Counted from the stretch's first letter, positions 27,140 to 36,525 are shown. The stretch is DNA of 64,000 nucleotides from Paenirhodobacter hankyongi (GCF_003664585.1 NZ_RCHI01000015.1:37850-101849), one strand, 5' to 3'. The notes: generated by a model not told the origin, from the sequence alone. Program-made: numbers and translations.

Positions 27140-28519
27140 ATGTTTCTGAGCGTTTTCGATATCTTCAAGGTCGGGGTCGGGCCGTCCTCCTCGCACACGA
27201 TGGGGCCGATGGTGGCGGGGGCGCGGTTTCTGGCCCGGCTGCGCGCCTCGCCCTTCGAGGCGCGGGGGCTGCGCGCGCGGCTCTACGGCTCGCTTGCCTT
27301 CACCGGCAAGGGGCACGCCACCGACCGCGCCACGATCCTCGGCCTTGCCGGGTTCGAACCCGAAAGCTACGCGGCCGACGCCGCCGAGGCGGCCCTGGCC
27401 GCGAACCGCGCGACGCATCTGCTGACCCCGCCGGGCCTTGCGCCGCTGGTCTTCGATCCCGAGCGCGATCTGGTCTTCGACTTCGGCCCGGCGCTTTCGG
27501 GCCACGCGAACGGCATGGTGATCGAGGCGCTCGACGCCGAGGGCGATGTGCTGCTGCAGGAGACCTATTATTCGATCGGGGGCGGCTTCGTGCGCACCGC
27601 GGCCGAGCTTGCCGCCGTCGACGCGAAGACCCTCGCCGAGCCGTCGCCCGTGCCCTTTCCCTTCCGCACCGCCGAGGAGATGCTGGCGATGGCGCGCGCC
27701 TCGGGGCTGACGATCGCGCAGATGAAGCGGCGCAACGAGCGGCGCTTTCGTGACGAGGCGGCGATCGAGGCGGGGCTCGGGCGGATCTGGTCGGTGATGG
27801 CCGAGTGCCTCGCGCGCGGGCTGGCGAGCGAGGGGATCCTGCCGGGCGGGCTGAAGGTGAAACGGCGCGCGAAGGCGATCCACGAGGCGCTGCTCGCCGA
27901 GCGCGGCCTGAACCTTGCCCCGCCGCATACGGTGAACGACTGGATCTCGTGCTACGCGATGGCGGTGAACGAGGAGAACGCCGCGGGCGGTCAGGTGGTC
28001 ACGGCGCCGACGAACGGCGCGGCGGGCGTGGTGCCGGCGGTGATCCGCTACTGGCTCGACCATGTGCCGGGCGCCACCGCGGCGCGGGTGGGCGAGTTCC
28101 TCCTCACCGCCGCGGCCGTGGGTGGGCTGATCAAGACCAATGCCTCGATCTCGGGAGCCGAATGCGGCTGCCAGGCCGAGGTCGGCTCGGCCGCCGCGAT
28201 GGCCGCGGCGGGGCTCGCCGCGGTTCTGGGCGGGTCCCCCGAGCAGATCGAGAACGCCGCCGAGATCGCGCTCGAACATCATCTGGGCATGACATGCGAT
28301 CCGGTGAAGGGGCTGGTGCAGGTGCCCTGCATCGAACGGAACGGCCTTGGCGCGATCAAGGCGATCTCGGCCGCGAGCCTGGCGCTGCGTGGCGACGGCA
28401 CGCATCTGGTGCCGCTTGATGCCGCGATCGAGACGATGCGCCAGACCGGCCGCGACATGCACGAGCATTACAAGGAGACAAGTCTCGGCGGGCTGGCGGT
28501 GAACGTGCCGAACTGCTGA
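27140..28519 (+). CDS. sdaA: L-serine ammonia-lyase (Fe-S dependent)
   Basis: Deaminates L-serine to pyruvate. The 459 residues are a single-chain type with beta domain first (MFLSVFDIFKVGVGPSSSHTM) and catalytic alpha domain second. Cluster-ligand cysteines are expected in ISGAECGCQAEVG, LGMTCDPVKGLVQVPC. ATG 27140 follows AGGGAGA by 7 nt. With gcvTHP and purU in the window it belongs to serine/glycine one-carbon metabolism, though it is not in their operons. Confidence 0.96.
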   Translation: MFLSVFDIFKVGVGPSSSHTMGPMVAGARFLARLRASPFEARGLRARLYGSLAFTGKGHATDRATILGLAGFEPESYAADAAEAALAANRATHLLTPPGLAPLVFDPERDLVFDFGPALSGHANGMVIEALDAEGDVLLQETYYSIGGGFVRTAAELAAVDAKTLAEPSPVPFPFRTAEEMLAMARASGLTIAQMKRRNERRFRDEAAIEAGLGRIWSVMAECLARGLASEGILPGGLKVKRRAKAIHEALLAERGLNLAPPHTVNDWISCYAMAVNEENAAGGQVVTAPTNGAAGVVPAVIRYWLDHVPGATAARVGEFLLTAAAVGGLIKTNASISGAECGCQAEVGSAAAMAAAGLAAVLGGSPEQIENAAEIALEHHLGMTCDPVKGLVQVPCIERNGLGAIKAISAASLALRGDGTHLVPLDAAIETMRQTGRDMHEHYKETSLGGLAVNVPNC

Positions 28520-28539
28520 GCGGGGCGCGGGTGGCTGCC

Positions 28540-28671
28540 GGGGCAGGGGGCTTTGCCCTCACCCCCGGGGACCTTTGAGGCGATTGGAAGCAGAAGACCC
28601 TTCGCGCTTTCTCCTTGCCGGAAATACCTCGGGGGTGAATTGGCGCAGCCAAGAGGGGGCAGCGCCCCCTC
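28540..28671. repeat. Intergenic repeat pair between sdaA and UPF0173 gene
   Basis: Convergent arrangement in which each gene end carries one half. Plus-polarity half (28540-28592): GGCAGGGGGCTTTGCCC, CACCCCCGGGGACCTTTGAGG, GCGATTGGAAGC. Minus-polarity half (about 28608-28671): CTCCTTGCCGGAAATACC arm and perfect palindrome at 28654-28670, 7 nt past the UPF0173 stop. Confidence 0.85.
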
Positions 28672-28677
28672 CCTTTC

Positions 28678-29370
28678 TCACAGAAGGATCGGTTCCATCA
28701 CCTCGGGCTCGATCACCTCGGCCTTCGGCAACCCGGCCTTCAGCGCCGCGGCGGTCTGCTCGAGCAGCGGGAAGGTGCGGTAGTGGCAGGGGATCACGGT
28801 GCGGAAGTCGAAGTATTTCCGCGCGGCCCAGGCGGCGGCCTTCATGTCCATGGTGAAATGGCCGCCGGCGCAGAGGATGCCGATGTCGGGGCGGTGGTAG
28901 TCCGCCATCCATTCCATGTCGGCCATGATCGTGGTGTCGCCCGAGACATAAACGACATGGCCCTCGCCCGCGATCATGTAGCCCGACTCGGTGCCGGCAT
29001 AGACCGGCCCCTGCGGCCCGGACAGCGACGAGGAATGCGAGGCGGGCACCATCGTCACATGCGCGCCGCCCAGGTTGACCGTGCCGCCCTTGTTGAAGCC
29101 GATGCCCTCGATCCCCTCGCGTTCCTGCCACCAGGCGACGGTGTCGTAGATCCCGACGACGGGGATGTTCAGCTCCTTCGCAATCGCCAGCGTGTCGGCC
29201 GAATGATCGCCGTGGCCGTGGGTGAGCAGGATATGCGTCGCCCCGGCGATCGCCTCGGCGCGGCGGGCGGCGGGGAACATCGGGTTGCCGGTGATCCAGG
29301 GGTCGATCAGGATCACCGCCTTCTCGATCTCCATGCGGAAGCCGGAATGGCCAAGCCAGGTCAGTTTCAT
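28678..29370 (-). CDS. UPF0173 metallo-beta-lactamase-fold hydrolase
   Basis: A 230-residue member of the UPF0173 metal-dependent hydrolases. It has the fold's metal-binding ILLTHGHGDHSADTLAIAKE motif, VPASHSSS, YVSGDTTIMADME and a late His in VIPCHYRTFPLL. Start MKLTWLGHSGFRMEI is diagnostic and GGAGGTG lies 5 nt upstream of ATG 29370. The physiological substrate of the family is not established. Divergent from gatCA. Confidence 0.92.
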   Translation of the reverse strand: MKLTWLGHSGFRMEIEKAVILIDPWITGNPMFPAARRAEAIAGATHILLTHGHGDHSADTLAIAKELNIPVVGIYDTVAWWQEREGIEGIGFNKGGTVNLGGAHVTMVPASHSSSLSGPQGPVYAGTESGYMIAGEGHVVYVSGDTTIMADMEWMADYHRPDIGILCAGGHFTMDMKAAAWAARKYFDFRTVIPCHYRTFPLLEQTAAALKAGLPKAEVIEPEVMEPILL

Positions 29371-29485
29371 CGGGACACCTCCATCGGTTCCGCCCGAGTC
29401 TAGCGCGCCCGGCGGCGAAGGGAAGCCACGCTTGCAGCCCGGGCGCATGGGCGCTAAACCCGGGCCAAGACAATCGGAGAGTTTC

Positions 29486-29773
29486 ATGTCCATCGACATC
29501 GATACCGCCCGCAAGGTGGCGCATCTGGCGCGCATTGCCGTGGCCGAGGAAAACCTGCCCAAGCTCGCGCAGGATCTGAGCGGCATCCTGACCTTCATGG
29601 AACAGCTGAACGAGGTCGACGTCGAGGGCATCGAGCCGATGACCTCGGTCACGCCGATGCGGCTCAAGCGCCGCGAGGACGTGGTCACCGACGGTGGCTA
29701 TGCCGAGAAGATCCTGAAAAACGCCCCCGATGCCCGCGAGGGCTTCTTTGCCGTGCCGAAGGTGGTCGAATGA
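29486..29773 (+). CDS. gatC: Asp-tRNA(Asn)/Glu-tRNA(Gln) amidotransferase subunit C
   Basis: A 95-residue subunit of the GatCAB complex that transamidates misacylated tRNAs. It shows the typical helical N-terminus ([20 protein letters not shown]), the [20 protein letters not shown] hinge and the C-terminal [17 protein letters not shown] lies 6 nt upstream. It overlaps gatA by ATGA; gatB is not in the window. Confidence 0.97.
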   Translation: MSIDIDTARKVAHLARIAVAEENLPKLAQDLSGILTFMEQLNEVDVEGIEPMTSVTPMRLKRREDVVTDGGYAEKILKNAPDAREGFFAVPKVVE

Positions 29774-31248
29774 GCCTGAACCAGCTGACGATTTCCGCCG
29801 CCCGCGACGCGCTGCGCAAGGGCGAGGTCACCTCGGTCGAGATCACCGAAAGCTGCCTTGCCGCGATCGACGGCGCCGATGCTCTGAACGCCTGGTGCGC
29901 CAAGACCCCCGAGATCGCGCTGGCGCAGGCGAAGGCCGCGGATGCGCGGATCAAGGCGGGCGATGCGCCCGGCATGTGCGGCATTCCGCTGGGCATCAAG
30001 GATCTCTTCTGCACCAGGGGCGTCGCCACCCAGGCCGCCTCGCGCATTCTCGCGGGCTTCAAGCCCGAGTATGAATCGACCGTCACCCAGAACCTGTGGG
30101 ATGCCGGCGCGGTGATGCTGGGCAAGGTGTCGATGGACGAGTTCGCCATGGGCTCCTCGACCGAGACCGCCTGCTATGGCCCCGCGGTGAACCCCTGGAA
30201 GATCGACGACCGGCAGCTGACGCCGGGCGGCTCCTCGGGCGGGTCGGCCGCGGCCGTTGCCGCCGATCTGTGCCTTGCCGCGACCGGCACCGACACCGGC
30301 GGCTCGATCCGCCAGCCGGCCGCCTTCACCGGCATCGTCGGCATCAAGCCGACCTATGGCCGCGTGAGCCGCTGGGGCGTCGTCGCCTTCGCCTCGAGCC
30401 TCGATCAGGCCGGGCCGATGACCAAGACCGTGCGCGATGCGGCGATCATGCTGCAGGCGATGGCTTCGGTCGACCCGAAGGATTCGACCTCGGCCGAGAT
30501 CCCGGTGCCCGATTTCGAGGCGGCGCTGACCGGCGACATCCGCGGCAAGAAGATCGGCATTCCGCGCGAATACCGGATCGAGGGCATGCCCGAGGAGATC
30601 GGCAAGCTCTGGGACGAGGGCACCGCGATGCTGCGCGACGCGGGCGCCGAGATCGTCGATATCTCGCTGCCGCACACGAAATACGCGCTGCCCGCCTATT
30701 ACGTGATCGCCCCGGCCGAGGCCTCGTCGAACCTCGCGCGCTATGACGGTGTGCGCTATGGCTATCGCGCCAAGCTCGGTGCCGGCGACGGCATCGTCGA
30801 GATGTACGAGAAGACCCGCGCCGAGGGCTTCGGCCCCGAGGTGCAACGCCGCATCATGATCGGCACCTATGTGCTGTCAGCGGGCTTCTACGACGCCTAT
30901 TACAACCGCGCCCGCCGGGTCCGCGCGCTGATCAAGCGCGACTTCGAGCAGGTCTTCGCGGCCGGTGTCGACGCAATCCTGACGCCGGCAACGCCGTCCT
31001 CGGCCTTTGGGCTCGGCGAGATGGCCGATGCCTCGCCGGTCGAGATGTATCTCAACGACGTCTTCACCGTGACGGTGAACCTGGCCGGCCTGCCGGGGAT
31101 CTCGGTGCCGGTCGGACTCGACGCCAAGGGGCTGCCGATGGGGCTGCAACTGATCGGCCGGCCCTGGGGCGAGGGCGATCTGCTCAATCATGCTCTTGTC
31201 TTGGAGCGCGCGGCAGGGTTCACTCACAAACCGTCGAAGTGGTGGTAA
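29770..31248 (+). CDS. gatA: Asp-tRNA(Asn)/Glu-tRNA(Gln) amidotransferase subunit A
   Basis: Glutaminase/amidase-signature subunit of GatCAB, 492 residues. The catalytic Lys77 ([10 protein letters not shown]), cis-Ser155 ([12 protein letters not shown]) and Ser179 ([12 protein letters not shown]) are present. Its start overlaps the gatC stop. It is followed 12 bp later by an excalibur lipoprotein gene, possibly in the same transcript. Confidence 0.98.
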   Translation: MSLNQLTISAARDALRKGEVTSVEITESCLAAIDGADALNAWCAKTPEIALAQAKAADARIKAGDAPGMCGIPLGIKDLFCTRGVATQAASRILAGFKPEYESTVTQNLWDAGAVMLGKVSMDEFAMGSSTETACYGPAVNPWKIDDRQLTPGGSSGGSAAAVAADLCLAATGTDTGGSIRQPAAFTGIVGIKPTYGRVSRWGVVAFASSLDQAGPMTKTVRDAAIMLQAMASVDPKDSTSAEIPVPDFEAALTGDIRGKKIGIPREYRIEGMPEEIGKLWDEGTAMLRDAGAEIVDISLPHTKYALPAYYVIAPAEASSNLARYDGVRYGYRAKLGAGDGIVEMYEKTRAEGFGPEVQRRIMIGTYVLSAGFYDAYYNRARRVRALIKRDFEQVFAAGVDAILTPATPSSAFGLGEMADASPVEMYLNDVFTVTVNLAGLPGISVPVGLDAKGLPMGLQLIGRPWGEGDLLNHALVLERAAGFTHKPSKWW

Positions 31249-31260
31249 GAGGAGAGACCG

Positions 31261-31944
31261 ATGCGCAAGGCGCCGCTGCTCGTTCTGGCCGGAATGCTGC
31301 TGGCGGGCTGCCAGCCCGATGTGCCGAATTCGGCAGGCGGGGTCGGTTTCGGCACCTATGAAGACTATCTGCACCAGCGCGAGAGCCAGCTGAAGGGCTC
31401 GGGCGCGCAGGCGTCGTCTGCCACGCCGGCGGATGGCGGCTATGGCGCCTCGGGCTATGGTGCGACGCCGGTGACCTCGGCCGCCGGCATGGCGGCGCAG
31501 GGGGCGACCGGCGCCGATGCGACCGCGACCGGCGGCACCGGCTCGATCGGGGCGGACACGCTGGCCGCCCTGCGCGCCACCGCGCCCGCGGGCGACAGCG
31601 GCCCGGCCGAGAGCTCGGCGCCGGCCGCCGCCACCGGCGGCGTCGGCGCCCCGCTCAACGCGATGTCGCAGGCCGCGGTGCCGACGACGGGGGGCGCCGG
31701 CCCGAACCTGGCCGCCTATGCGCTCTCGGCGACCAATGCGCCCGGTCAGTCGGTCTGGCCGCGCGGCGGGATCCGGTTGAGCTCGTCGGAAAAGGCCTGT
31801 GCGAAATACATCTCGCCCGATCTGGCGCAGATGGCCTTCCTGAAGAAGGGCGGGCCGCAGAAGGACCCGCTCAACCTCGACCCGGATGGCGACGGCTTTG
31901 CCTGCGGCTGGGATCCGCGCCCGTTCCAGGCGGCGCGGCAGTAG
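31261..31944 (+). CDS. Lipoprotein with C-terminal excalibur-type domain
   Basis: A 227-residue lipoprotein. The signal ends in the lipobox LLAGC (lipidated Cys17). A long Gly/Ala/Thr/Ser-rich segment (about 40-175) follows. The C-terminal 50 residues form an excalibur-like Ca-binding domain with the DPDGDGFACGW loop and a paired Cys (KACAKYI). The function is unknown; the family is often envelope or wall associated. It is followed 4 bp later by an amidase gene. Confidence 0.82.
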   Translation: MRKAPLLVLAGMLLAGCQPDVPNSAGGVGFGTYEDYLHQRESQLKGSGAQASSATPADGGYGASGYGATPVTSAAGMAAQGATGADATATGGTGSIGADTLAALRATAPAGDSGPAESSAPAAATGGVGAPLNAMSQAAVPTTGGAGPNLAAYALSATNAPGQSVWPRGGIRLSSSEKACAKYISPDLAQMAFLKKGGPQKDPLNLDPDGDGFACGWDPRPFQAARQ

Positions 31945-31948
31945 CCCC

Positions 31949-32626
31949 GTGTTGCCCTCGCCCAATTTCGGCGAGCGGCGCGGGGGGGCGCGCCCCGAGC
32001 TGATCGTGATCCATTACACCGGCATGCAAAGCTGTGCTGCGGCGCGCGCGCGGCTGTGCGATCCGGCGGCCGAGGTCTCGGCGCATTGGCTGGTGGCCGA
32101 GGACGGCGGGGCCGAGGCGCTGGTGCCCGAGGCGGCGCGCGCCTGGCACGCGGGCGTCGGCAGCTGGCAGGGGCGCGACGACGTCAATTCCCGCTCGATC
32201 GGGATCGAGCTGGCCAATCCCGGCGACCGGCCCTTCCCCGAGCCGCAGATGGCGGCGCTCGAGACGCTTCTCGGCGCCATCATGGCCCGCTGGGGGATCG
32301 GCCCCGAGGCGGTGATCGGCCATTCCGACATGGCCCCCGACCGCAAGATCGACCCCGGCCCGCGCTTCGACTGGCGCCGCCTTGCGCGCGGCGGGCTGGC
32401 GGTCTGGCCCGCCCCCGTCCCGCAGATTGCGCCCTCGCACGAGGCCTTCACCGCGCTCGCCCGCGCCTTCGGCTATCCCGAGGCGCCGCCCGCGGTGCTG
32501 CTTGCGGCCTTCCGGCTGCGCTTCCGGCCGCGCCACGACGGGCCGCTCGATGGCATCGACATGGCGCTTGTGGCCGATCTCGCCGCGCGCTTCGGCGCGG
32601 ATGGCGGCAGCTGGCGCAGCGCCTGA
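31949..32626 (+). CDS. N-acetylmuramoyl-L-alanine amidase (AmiD-like)
   Basis: Amidase_2 family enzyme of about 225 residues cleaving the MurNAc-peptide bond. Zinc ligands are in LIVIHYTGM, ARAWHAGVG and the His/Asp motif GHSDMAPDRKIDPG. A C-terminal region resembles the peptidoglycan-binding segment of AmiD. It has no clear signal peptide in the chosen reading (GTG 31949, 4 nt after the previous stop; TTG 31952 is an alternative), so cytoplasmic recycling (AmpD-like) is also possible. Downstream are a repeat pair and rnpB. Confidence 0.88.
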   Translation: MLPSPNFGERRGGARPELIVIHYTGMQSCAAARARLCDPAAEVSAHWLVAEDGGAEALVPEAARAWHAGVGSWQGRDDVNSRSIGIELANPGDRPFPEPQMAALETLLGAIMARWGIGPEAVIGHSDMAPDRKIDPGPRFDWRRLARGGLAVWPAPVPQIAPSHEAFTALARAFGYPEAPPAVLLAAFRLRFRPRHDGPLDGIDMALVADLAARFGADGGSWRSA

Positions 32627-32628
32627 GG

Positions 32629-32769
32629 CAGGGGGCGCTGCCCCCTCGGCCTTCGGCCTCACCCCCGAGGTCTTTCCGGCAAGGAGAAAGCCCGGGGTCT
32701 GTCTCTTCCAATTGCCCGAATTATCCCGGGGGTGAATTGGCCGCAGGCCAAGAGGGGGCAGCGCCCCCT
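32629..32769. repeat. Intergenic repeat pair between amidase gene and rnpB
   Basis: Plus-polarity half at 32629-32690: perfect palindrome AGGGGGC-GCT-GCCCCCT at 32630-32646, only 3 nt past the amidase stop, then CACCCCCGAGGTCTTTCCGG and CAAGGAGAAAG. Minus-polarity half (about 32705-32769): TTCCAATTGCCCGAATTATC arm and perfect palindrome at 32753-32769; no minus-strand gene ends here, so this copy is an orphan facing rnpB. Confidence 0.88.
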
Positions 32770-32814
32770 TCGCACCGGCTTGACGCGCGCGCGCGGGCAG
32801 CCTATGCCGCCCGA

Positions 32815-33224
32815 GCGCGGATGGCCGGATGACCGCGGCGCCCCATAGCTCCGTTTCGCGGACAGCTGGGGGGCCGAGGAAAGTCCGGACTCCATGAAGC
32901 AACGGTGCCGGGTAACGCCCGGCGGGGGCAACCCCAGGGAAAGCGCCACAGAGAAGAGACCGCCGCAGTCCGCTGCGGCAAGGGTGAAACGGTGGGGTAA
33001 GAGCCCACCGCGGGACTGGCAACAGGACCGGCACGGCAAGCCCCACCGGGAGCAACGCCGAATAGGGATCGCGCGCCGCGCGCCCCGGCAACGGGGCCCG
33101 GCAGGGGAGCTTCGCCCCGAGCGGTCCGGGTTGGCGGCTTGAGGCTGCGCGCGAGCGCAGACCCAGAGGAATGGTCATCCAGGGGGCAACCCCGGACAGA
33201 ATCCGGCTTACAGGCCATCCGCGC
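32815..33224 (+). ncRNA. rnpB: RNase P RNA, alphaproteobacterial type A
   Basis: Catalytic RNA of RNase P, about 400 nt. The ends form a perfect 12-bp P1 helix: GCGCGGATGGCC (32815-32826) pairs with GGCCATCCGCGC (33213-33224). The universally conserved core blocks GAGGAAAGTCCGGACTCC (about 32877) and ACAGAATCCGGCTTACAGG (about 33196) are present, with internal AACGGTGGGGTAAGAGCCCA typical of the family. The exact mature ends may differ by a few nt. Confidence 0.97.
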
Positions 33225-33360
33225 AAATTTCCGCTCTCCCCCTTGATCGGCCCGGCCCGGGGCCCGACCTTCTGGAGGGACCCCGCCCCGAGGCGAGAAA
33301 ACCATTGGCGTCCGGCCGCTTCCGGCGCAGCATGGGCGCAATCAGGAGAGGAGAGGACGA

Positions 33361-34071
33361 ATGAGCTTCGTGAAAACTCTGGCGACGCTGGCCGTGGGCT
33401 TTGCCGCGGCGCGCGGCGTCGACACCTTCCGCAAGATGGGCGGCGTCGCGGGCATGAAGGAGGCGCTGCGCGGTGCTGCCGAGCCCGGCGGTGTGGCCGA
33501 CAAGATGGGCGAATTCGCCGAGAAGATGGGCGTGCCCGGCGGCGGCCAGGCGATGCGCGACCTTGTCTCGAAGATGAGCGCGCAGGCGGTCTCGACCACC
33601 GAGGCGACCGAGGCCGGGCTCGACAGCCTGCTCGGCGCGATGAGCGCGGCCGCGGCGAGCGGAGCGAAGGGCGTGGGCGACATGCTGCAGGCGGTGAGTG
33701 CCGCCACCCCGGCGCATGCGCTGATGGAAGAGAACGCCAAGCTGATGATCCGCGCGATGATCCAGGCGGCGAAGGCCGATGGCGAGATCGACGCCGAGGA
33801 GCGGGCGAAGATCATGGATCATCTGGGCGATGCCTCGGACGAGGAGCTTGCCTTCGTCAATGCCGCGCTCGATGCGCCGGTCGACGTCGCCGCGCTCGCC
33901 TCCGAGGTCGGGGCGCACGCCAAGGCGCAGGTCTATTCCGCTGCGCTGATGGCGATCACCGTCGACACGCCGGCCGAGAAGCAATTCATCGCGAATCTCG
34001 CCGCGGCGCTCGGGCTCGAGGCGTCGAAGGTGCTGGAAATCCACAACACGATGGGCAAGCCCGCGCCGTGA
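33361..34071 (+). CDS. DUF533 / TerB-like protein
   Basis: A 236-residue DUF533-family protein. The N-terminal half is Ala/Gly-rich (MSFVKTLATLAVGFAAARGV); the C-terminal half is the helical TerB-like DUF533 domain with MIQAAKADGEIDAEERAKIM and AALMAITVDTPAEKQFIANL. DGEIDAEE is the acidic motif that binds metal in TerB-fold proteins. The start follows AGGAGAGGA. It is a stand-alone gene between rnpB and rpmG with no defined role. Confidence 0.85.
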   Translation: MSFVKTLATLAVGFAAARGVDTFRKMGGVAGMKEALRGAAEPGGVADKMGEFAEKMGVPGGGQAMRDLVSKMSAQAVSTTEATEAGLDSLLGAMSAAAASGAKGVGDMLQAVSAATPAHALMEENAKLMIRAMIQAAKADGEIDAEERAKIMDHLGDASDEELAFVNAALDAPVDVAALASEVGAHAKAQVYSAALMAITVDTPAEKQFIANLAAALGLEASKVLEIHNTMGKPAP

Positions 34072-34199
34072 GGGCGAATATTTTGCGTCCCCGCCGCTTT
34101 GCCTGTTGACTCCCGGGGGCGCCTCGGTAAAAGGCAGGCCTCAAAGGAATTCGCGGGCGCGGTCGGTTCAGGACGGCTCCCGACTGCAGGAGAACGAAA

Positions 34200-34367
34200 A
34201 TGGCGAAGCCGACGACGATCAAGATCCGTCTGAACTCGACGGCGGGCACCGGGCACTTCTACGTGACCAAGAAGAATGCCCGCACCATGACCGAAAAGAT
34301 GACCGTGAACAAATACGATCCGGTCGTCCGCAAGCATGTCGAGTACAAGGAAGGCAAGATCAAGTAA
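34200..34367 (+). CDS. rpmG: 50S ribosomal protein L33
   Basis: A 55-residue ribosomal protein. Sequence [20 protein letters not shown] then [14 protein letters not shown] and a lysine-rich end EYKEGKIK match L33 of the cysteine-free type (no CxxC zinc ribbon), usual for alphaproteobacteria. CAGGAG lies about 9 nt upstream. Strong terminator 25 bp after the stop. Confidence 0.97.
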
Positions 34368-34391
34368 GATCTTCCCGACCTGCCCTATCGG

Positions 34392-34418
34392 AAAGCCGCG
34401 CCCCGTGCGCGGCTTTTT
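34392..34418 (+). terminator. Terminator after rpmG
   Basis: Perfect 10-bp stem AAAGCCGCGC / GCGCGGCTTT with loop CCCGT and continuing T run. Confidence 0.92.
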
Positions 34419-34423
34419 CCGTT

Positions 34424-35068
34424 TCAGCCCACCAGTGCCGCGAGCAGGACGAGCGCGGCGAAAACTGCTGCGGCCGCGACCCAGAGCGTGGCCGGCGGCA
34501 GGGCTGCTTGCATCGGGGCCACCGGGACGGGCAGCAGGCGCGGGTCCGGCGGCGGGGGCTCGGCGCGCGGACGTGCGCCCCGAGGTTCTGCGCGGGGCGT
34601 GGGGGCGCCGGCCGGGGGCGGGAGGGGCTGCGCCGCCTCGTTGCGAAGATCGCTCTGTGGCGCCGCTCCGGGCTGCGGGAAGGCGGGGTGTTCCTCGCTG
34701 CGTGCCGCCGGGGAGGCGGCCGGCCGTCCGGGCGCGGGGGGCTCGGCCGCCATCTGCGCGATCAGCATCTGCGCGACGAGCGTCTGTGCCGGCGGTGCGG
34801 GCGCGGGCAGGGGGGCGGGCTGCGCCGGCGGCGCGGCGGTGGTCTCGCCCCCGCTCAGGGCGGGGCGCAGCGGCTCATGGCCCGCGGCAGGCGGTTCGTC
34901 AGGGGGCGGGGCGGTTGCGGGCAGCGGCAGAGCCGCGGAGAAACCGGCCGGTGGCGGCTGTGGCGGGCCGGAGCCAGCGGGGGTGGGGCTGTTGGATGTG
35001 CCCGGCTGTGCCGCCCCTTCGGGCAGCGGCAGGCGGGGCAGGGCGGGCAGGAGCGACGGGGGAATCAT
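34424..35068 (-). CDS. Pro/Ala-rich protein with C-terminal membrane anchor, hypothetical
   Basis: A 214-residue open frame, about one third Pro plus Ala, with no recognisable family. It has no signal peptide and ends in a single hydrophobic helix, LWVAAAAVFAALVLLAALVG, directly at the C-terminus, the layout of a tail-anchored inner-membrane protein with a flexible cytoplasmic domain. The opposite strand is also open but would encode an implausible Gly-rich peptide. Support is only compositional plus the well-formed anchor. Confidence 0.5.
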   Translation of the reverse strand: MIPPSLLPALPRLPLPEGAAQPGTSNSPTPAGSGPPQPPPAGFSAALPLPATAPPPDEPPAAGHEPLRPALSGGETTAAPPAQPAPLPAPAPPAQTLVAQMLIAQMAAEPPAPGRPAASPAARSEEHPAFPQPGAAPQSDLRNEAAQPLPPPAGAPTPRAEPRGARPRAEPPPPDPRLLPVPVAPMQAALPPATLWVAAAAVFAALVLLAALVG

Positions 35069-35133
35069 CGGCGGGCTCGCGGGAACGGGCCCCTATCCTG
35101 CGCCCCGGCCCTTGCCGGGAGGTTAAGAAAATA

Positions 35134-35152
35134 CCCGATTTAAAAAATCAGG
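35134..35152. promoter_or_regulatory. Candidate operator before the imelysin operon
   Basis: CCCGATTT-AAA-AAATCAGG is a 19-bp inverted repeat with one mismatch, in an unusually AT-rich stretch (about 35122-35185), 80 bp before the first iron-uptake gene. The position and composition fit an iron-responsive operator; which regulator (Fur/Irr/IscR/RirA type) cannot be told. Confidence 0.5.
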
Positions 35153-35231
35153 TTTACAAAGCAGACAAAACAAGTCAGCTATTGGCCGACCGCGCCGCCT
35201 GCCGGCCGAGACGACACGAAAGGACCTTGCG

Positions 35232-36500
35232 ATGAAACCGACCCTGATGGCGCTGGCCACCACGGCCCTTGTTCCCGTTCTTGCCGCTCCGGCGCTGGCT
35301 GGCGCGCCGACCGAGGCGGCGGTGATCTCGACCTATGCCGATCTGGCCGAGGCGGGCTATGCCGACAGCCTCGCGACCGCGCAGGGGCTGCAAAAGGCCG
35401 TCGACGCGCTGATCGCGGCGCCCTCCGAGGCGACGCTGGCCGCGGCCAAGGCTGCCTGGGTCGCGGCGCGCGTGCCCTATCAGCAGACCGAGGCCTTCCG
35501 CTTCGGCAACCCGATCGTCGACGACTGGGAGGGCAAGGTGAACGCCTGGCCGCTCGACGAGGGGCTGATCGACTATGTCGACCCCGACTCGGCGGCGGTG
35601 AACGAGGAGAACGACCTCGCCCTTGCCAATGTCATCGCCAATCCGAAGCTGACGATCGGCGGCGCCGAGGTCGACGCGACCGAGATCACCCCGGCGCTGC
35701 TCGAGACCCTGCACGAGGCCGAGGGGATCGAGGCGAATGTGGCGACCGGCTATCACGCCATCGAGTTCCTGCTCTGGGGGCAGGACCTGAACGGCACCGG
35801 CCCCGGCGCGGGCGCGCGGCCCTATACCGACTACCTGCAGGGCGACGGCTGCACCCATGGCAATTGCGACCGCCGCGGCGCCTATCTGAAGGCCGCGACC
35901 GCGCTTCTGGTGAGTGACCTGACCGAGATGGCGGGGAACTGGACTGCGGATGGCGAGGCGCGCAAGGTGCTCGAGGCCGACCCGGCCAAGGGCATCTCGG
36001 CGATCCTGACCGGGCTTGGCTCGCTCTCCTATGGCGAGCTCGCGGGCGAGCGGATCAAGCTCGGCCTGATGCTGCACGATCCCGAGGAAGAGCATGACTG
36101 CTTCTCGGACATGACCCATCTGAGCCACTATTACGACGGCATCGGCATCCGCAACGTCTATACCGGCCATTACGTGCGGGTCGACGGCGCGGTGGTCTCG
36201 GGCCCCTCGGTGAGCGATCTCGTCAAGGCGAAGGACGCGGGCGTCGATACCCAGCTGCGTGCCGATCTCGACGCGACGGTCGGCAAGCTGACCGAGATGA
36301 AGGCCGCGGCCGAGGGTGGCATGGCCTTCGACCAGATGCTTGCCATGGGCAATGACAAGGGCGCGGCGCTCATCACCGGCGTCGTCGAGGCGCTGGTCAC
36401 CCAGACCCGCGAGATCGAGCGTGCGGTGGCGGTGCTCGGCACCTCGATCTCGGTCGAGGGCTCGGACAGCCTCGACAACCCCTCGGCGGTCTTCCAGTGA
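35232..36500 (+). CDS. Imelysin-family iron-regulated protein (IrpA-like)
   Basis: Exported imelysin (peptidase M75 family) of 422 residues linked to periplasmic iron uptake. Signal peptide MKPTLMALATTALVPVLAAP; the family GxHxxE motif is Gly173-His175-Glu178 (ATGYHAIEFLLWGQD). The family binds iron or participates in its transport and is not known to be a protease. First gene of the four-gene operon irpA / di-haem oxidoreductase / imelysin / DUF1513. Confidence 0.92.
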   Translation: MKPTLMALATTALVPVLAAPALAGAPTEAAVISTYADLAEAGYADSLATAQGLQKAVDALIAAPSEATLAAAKAAWVAARVPYQQTEAFRFGNPIVDDWEGKVNAWPLDEGLIDYVDPDSAAVNEENDLALANVIANPKLTIGGAEVDATEITPALLETLHEAEGIEANVATGYHAIEFLLWGQDLNGTGPGAGARPYTDYLQGDGCTHGNCDRRGAYLKAATALLVSDLTEMAGNWTADGEARKVLEADPAKGISAILTGLGSLSYGELAGERIKLGLMLHDPEEEHDCFSDMTHLSHYYDGIGIRNVYTGHYVRVDGAVVSGPSVSDLVKAKDAGVDTQLRADLDATVGKLTEMKAAAEGGMAFDQMLAMGNDKGAALITGVVEALVTQTREIERAVAVLGTSISVEGSDSLDNPSAVFQ

Positions 36501-36525
36501 GGTCCGGGGCCTCGGCCCCGTCGCG

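Noticed and set aside
33225..33360. Small gene or second RNA between rnpB and the DUF533 gene
   Set aside because: No start with a ribosome-binding site and no conserved RNA motif; it probably holds only the rnpB 3' processing region and the DUF533 promoter.
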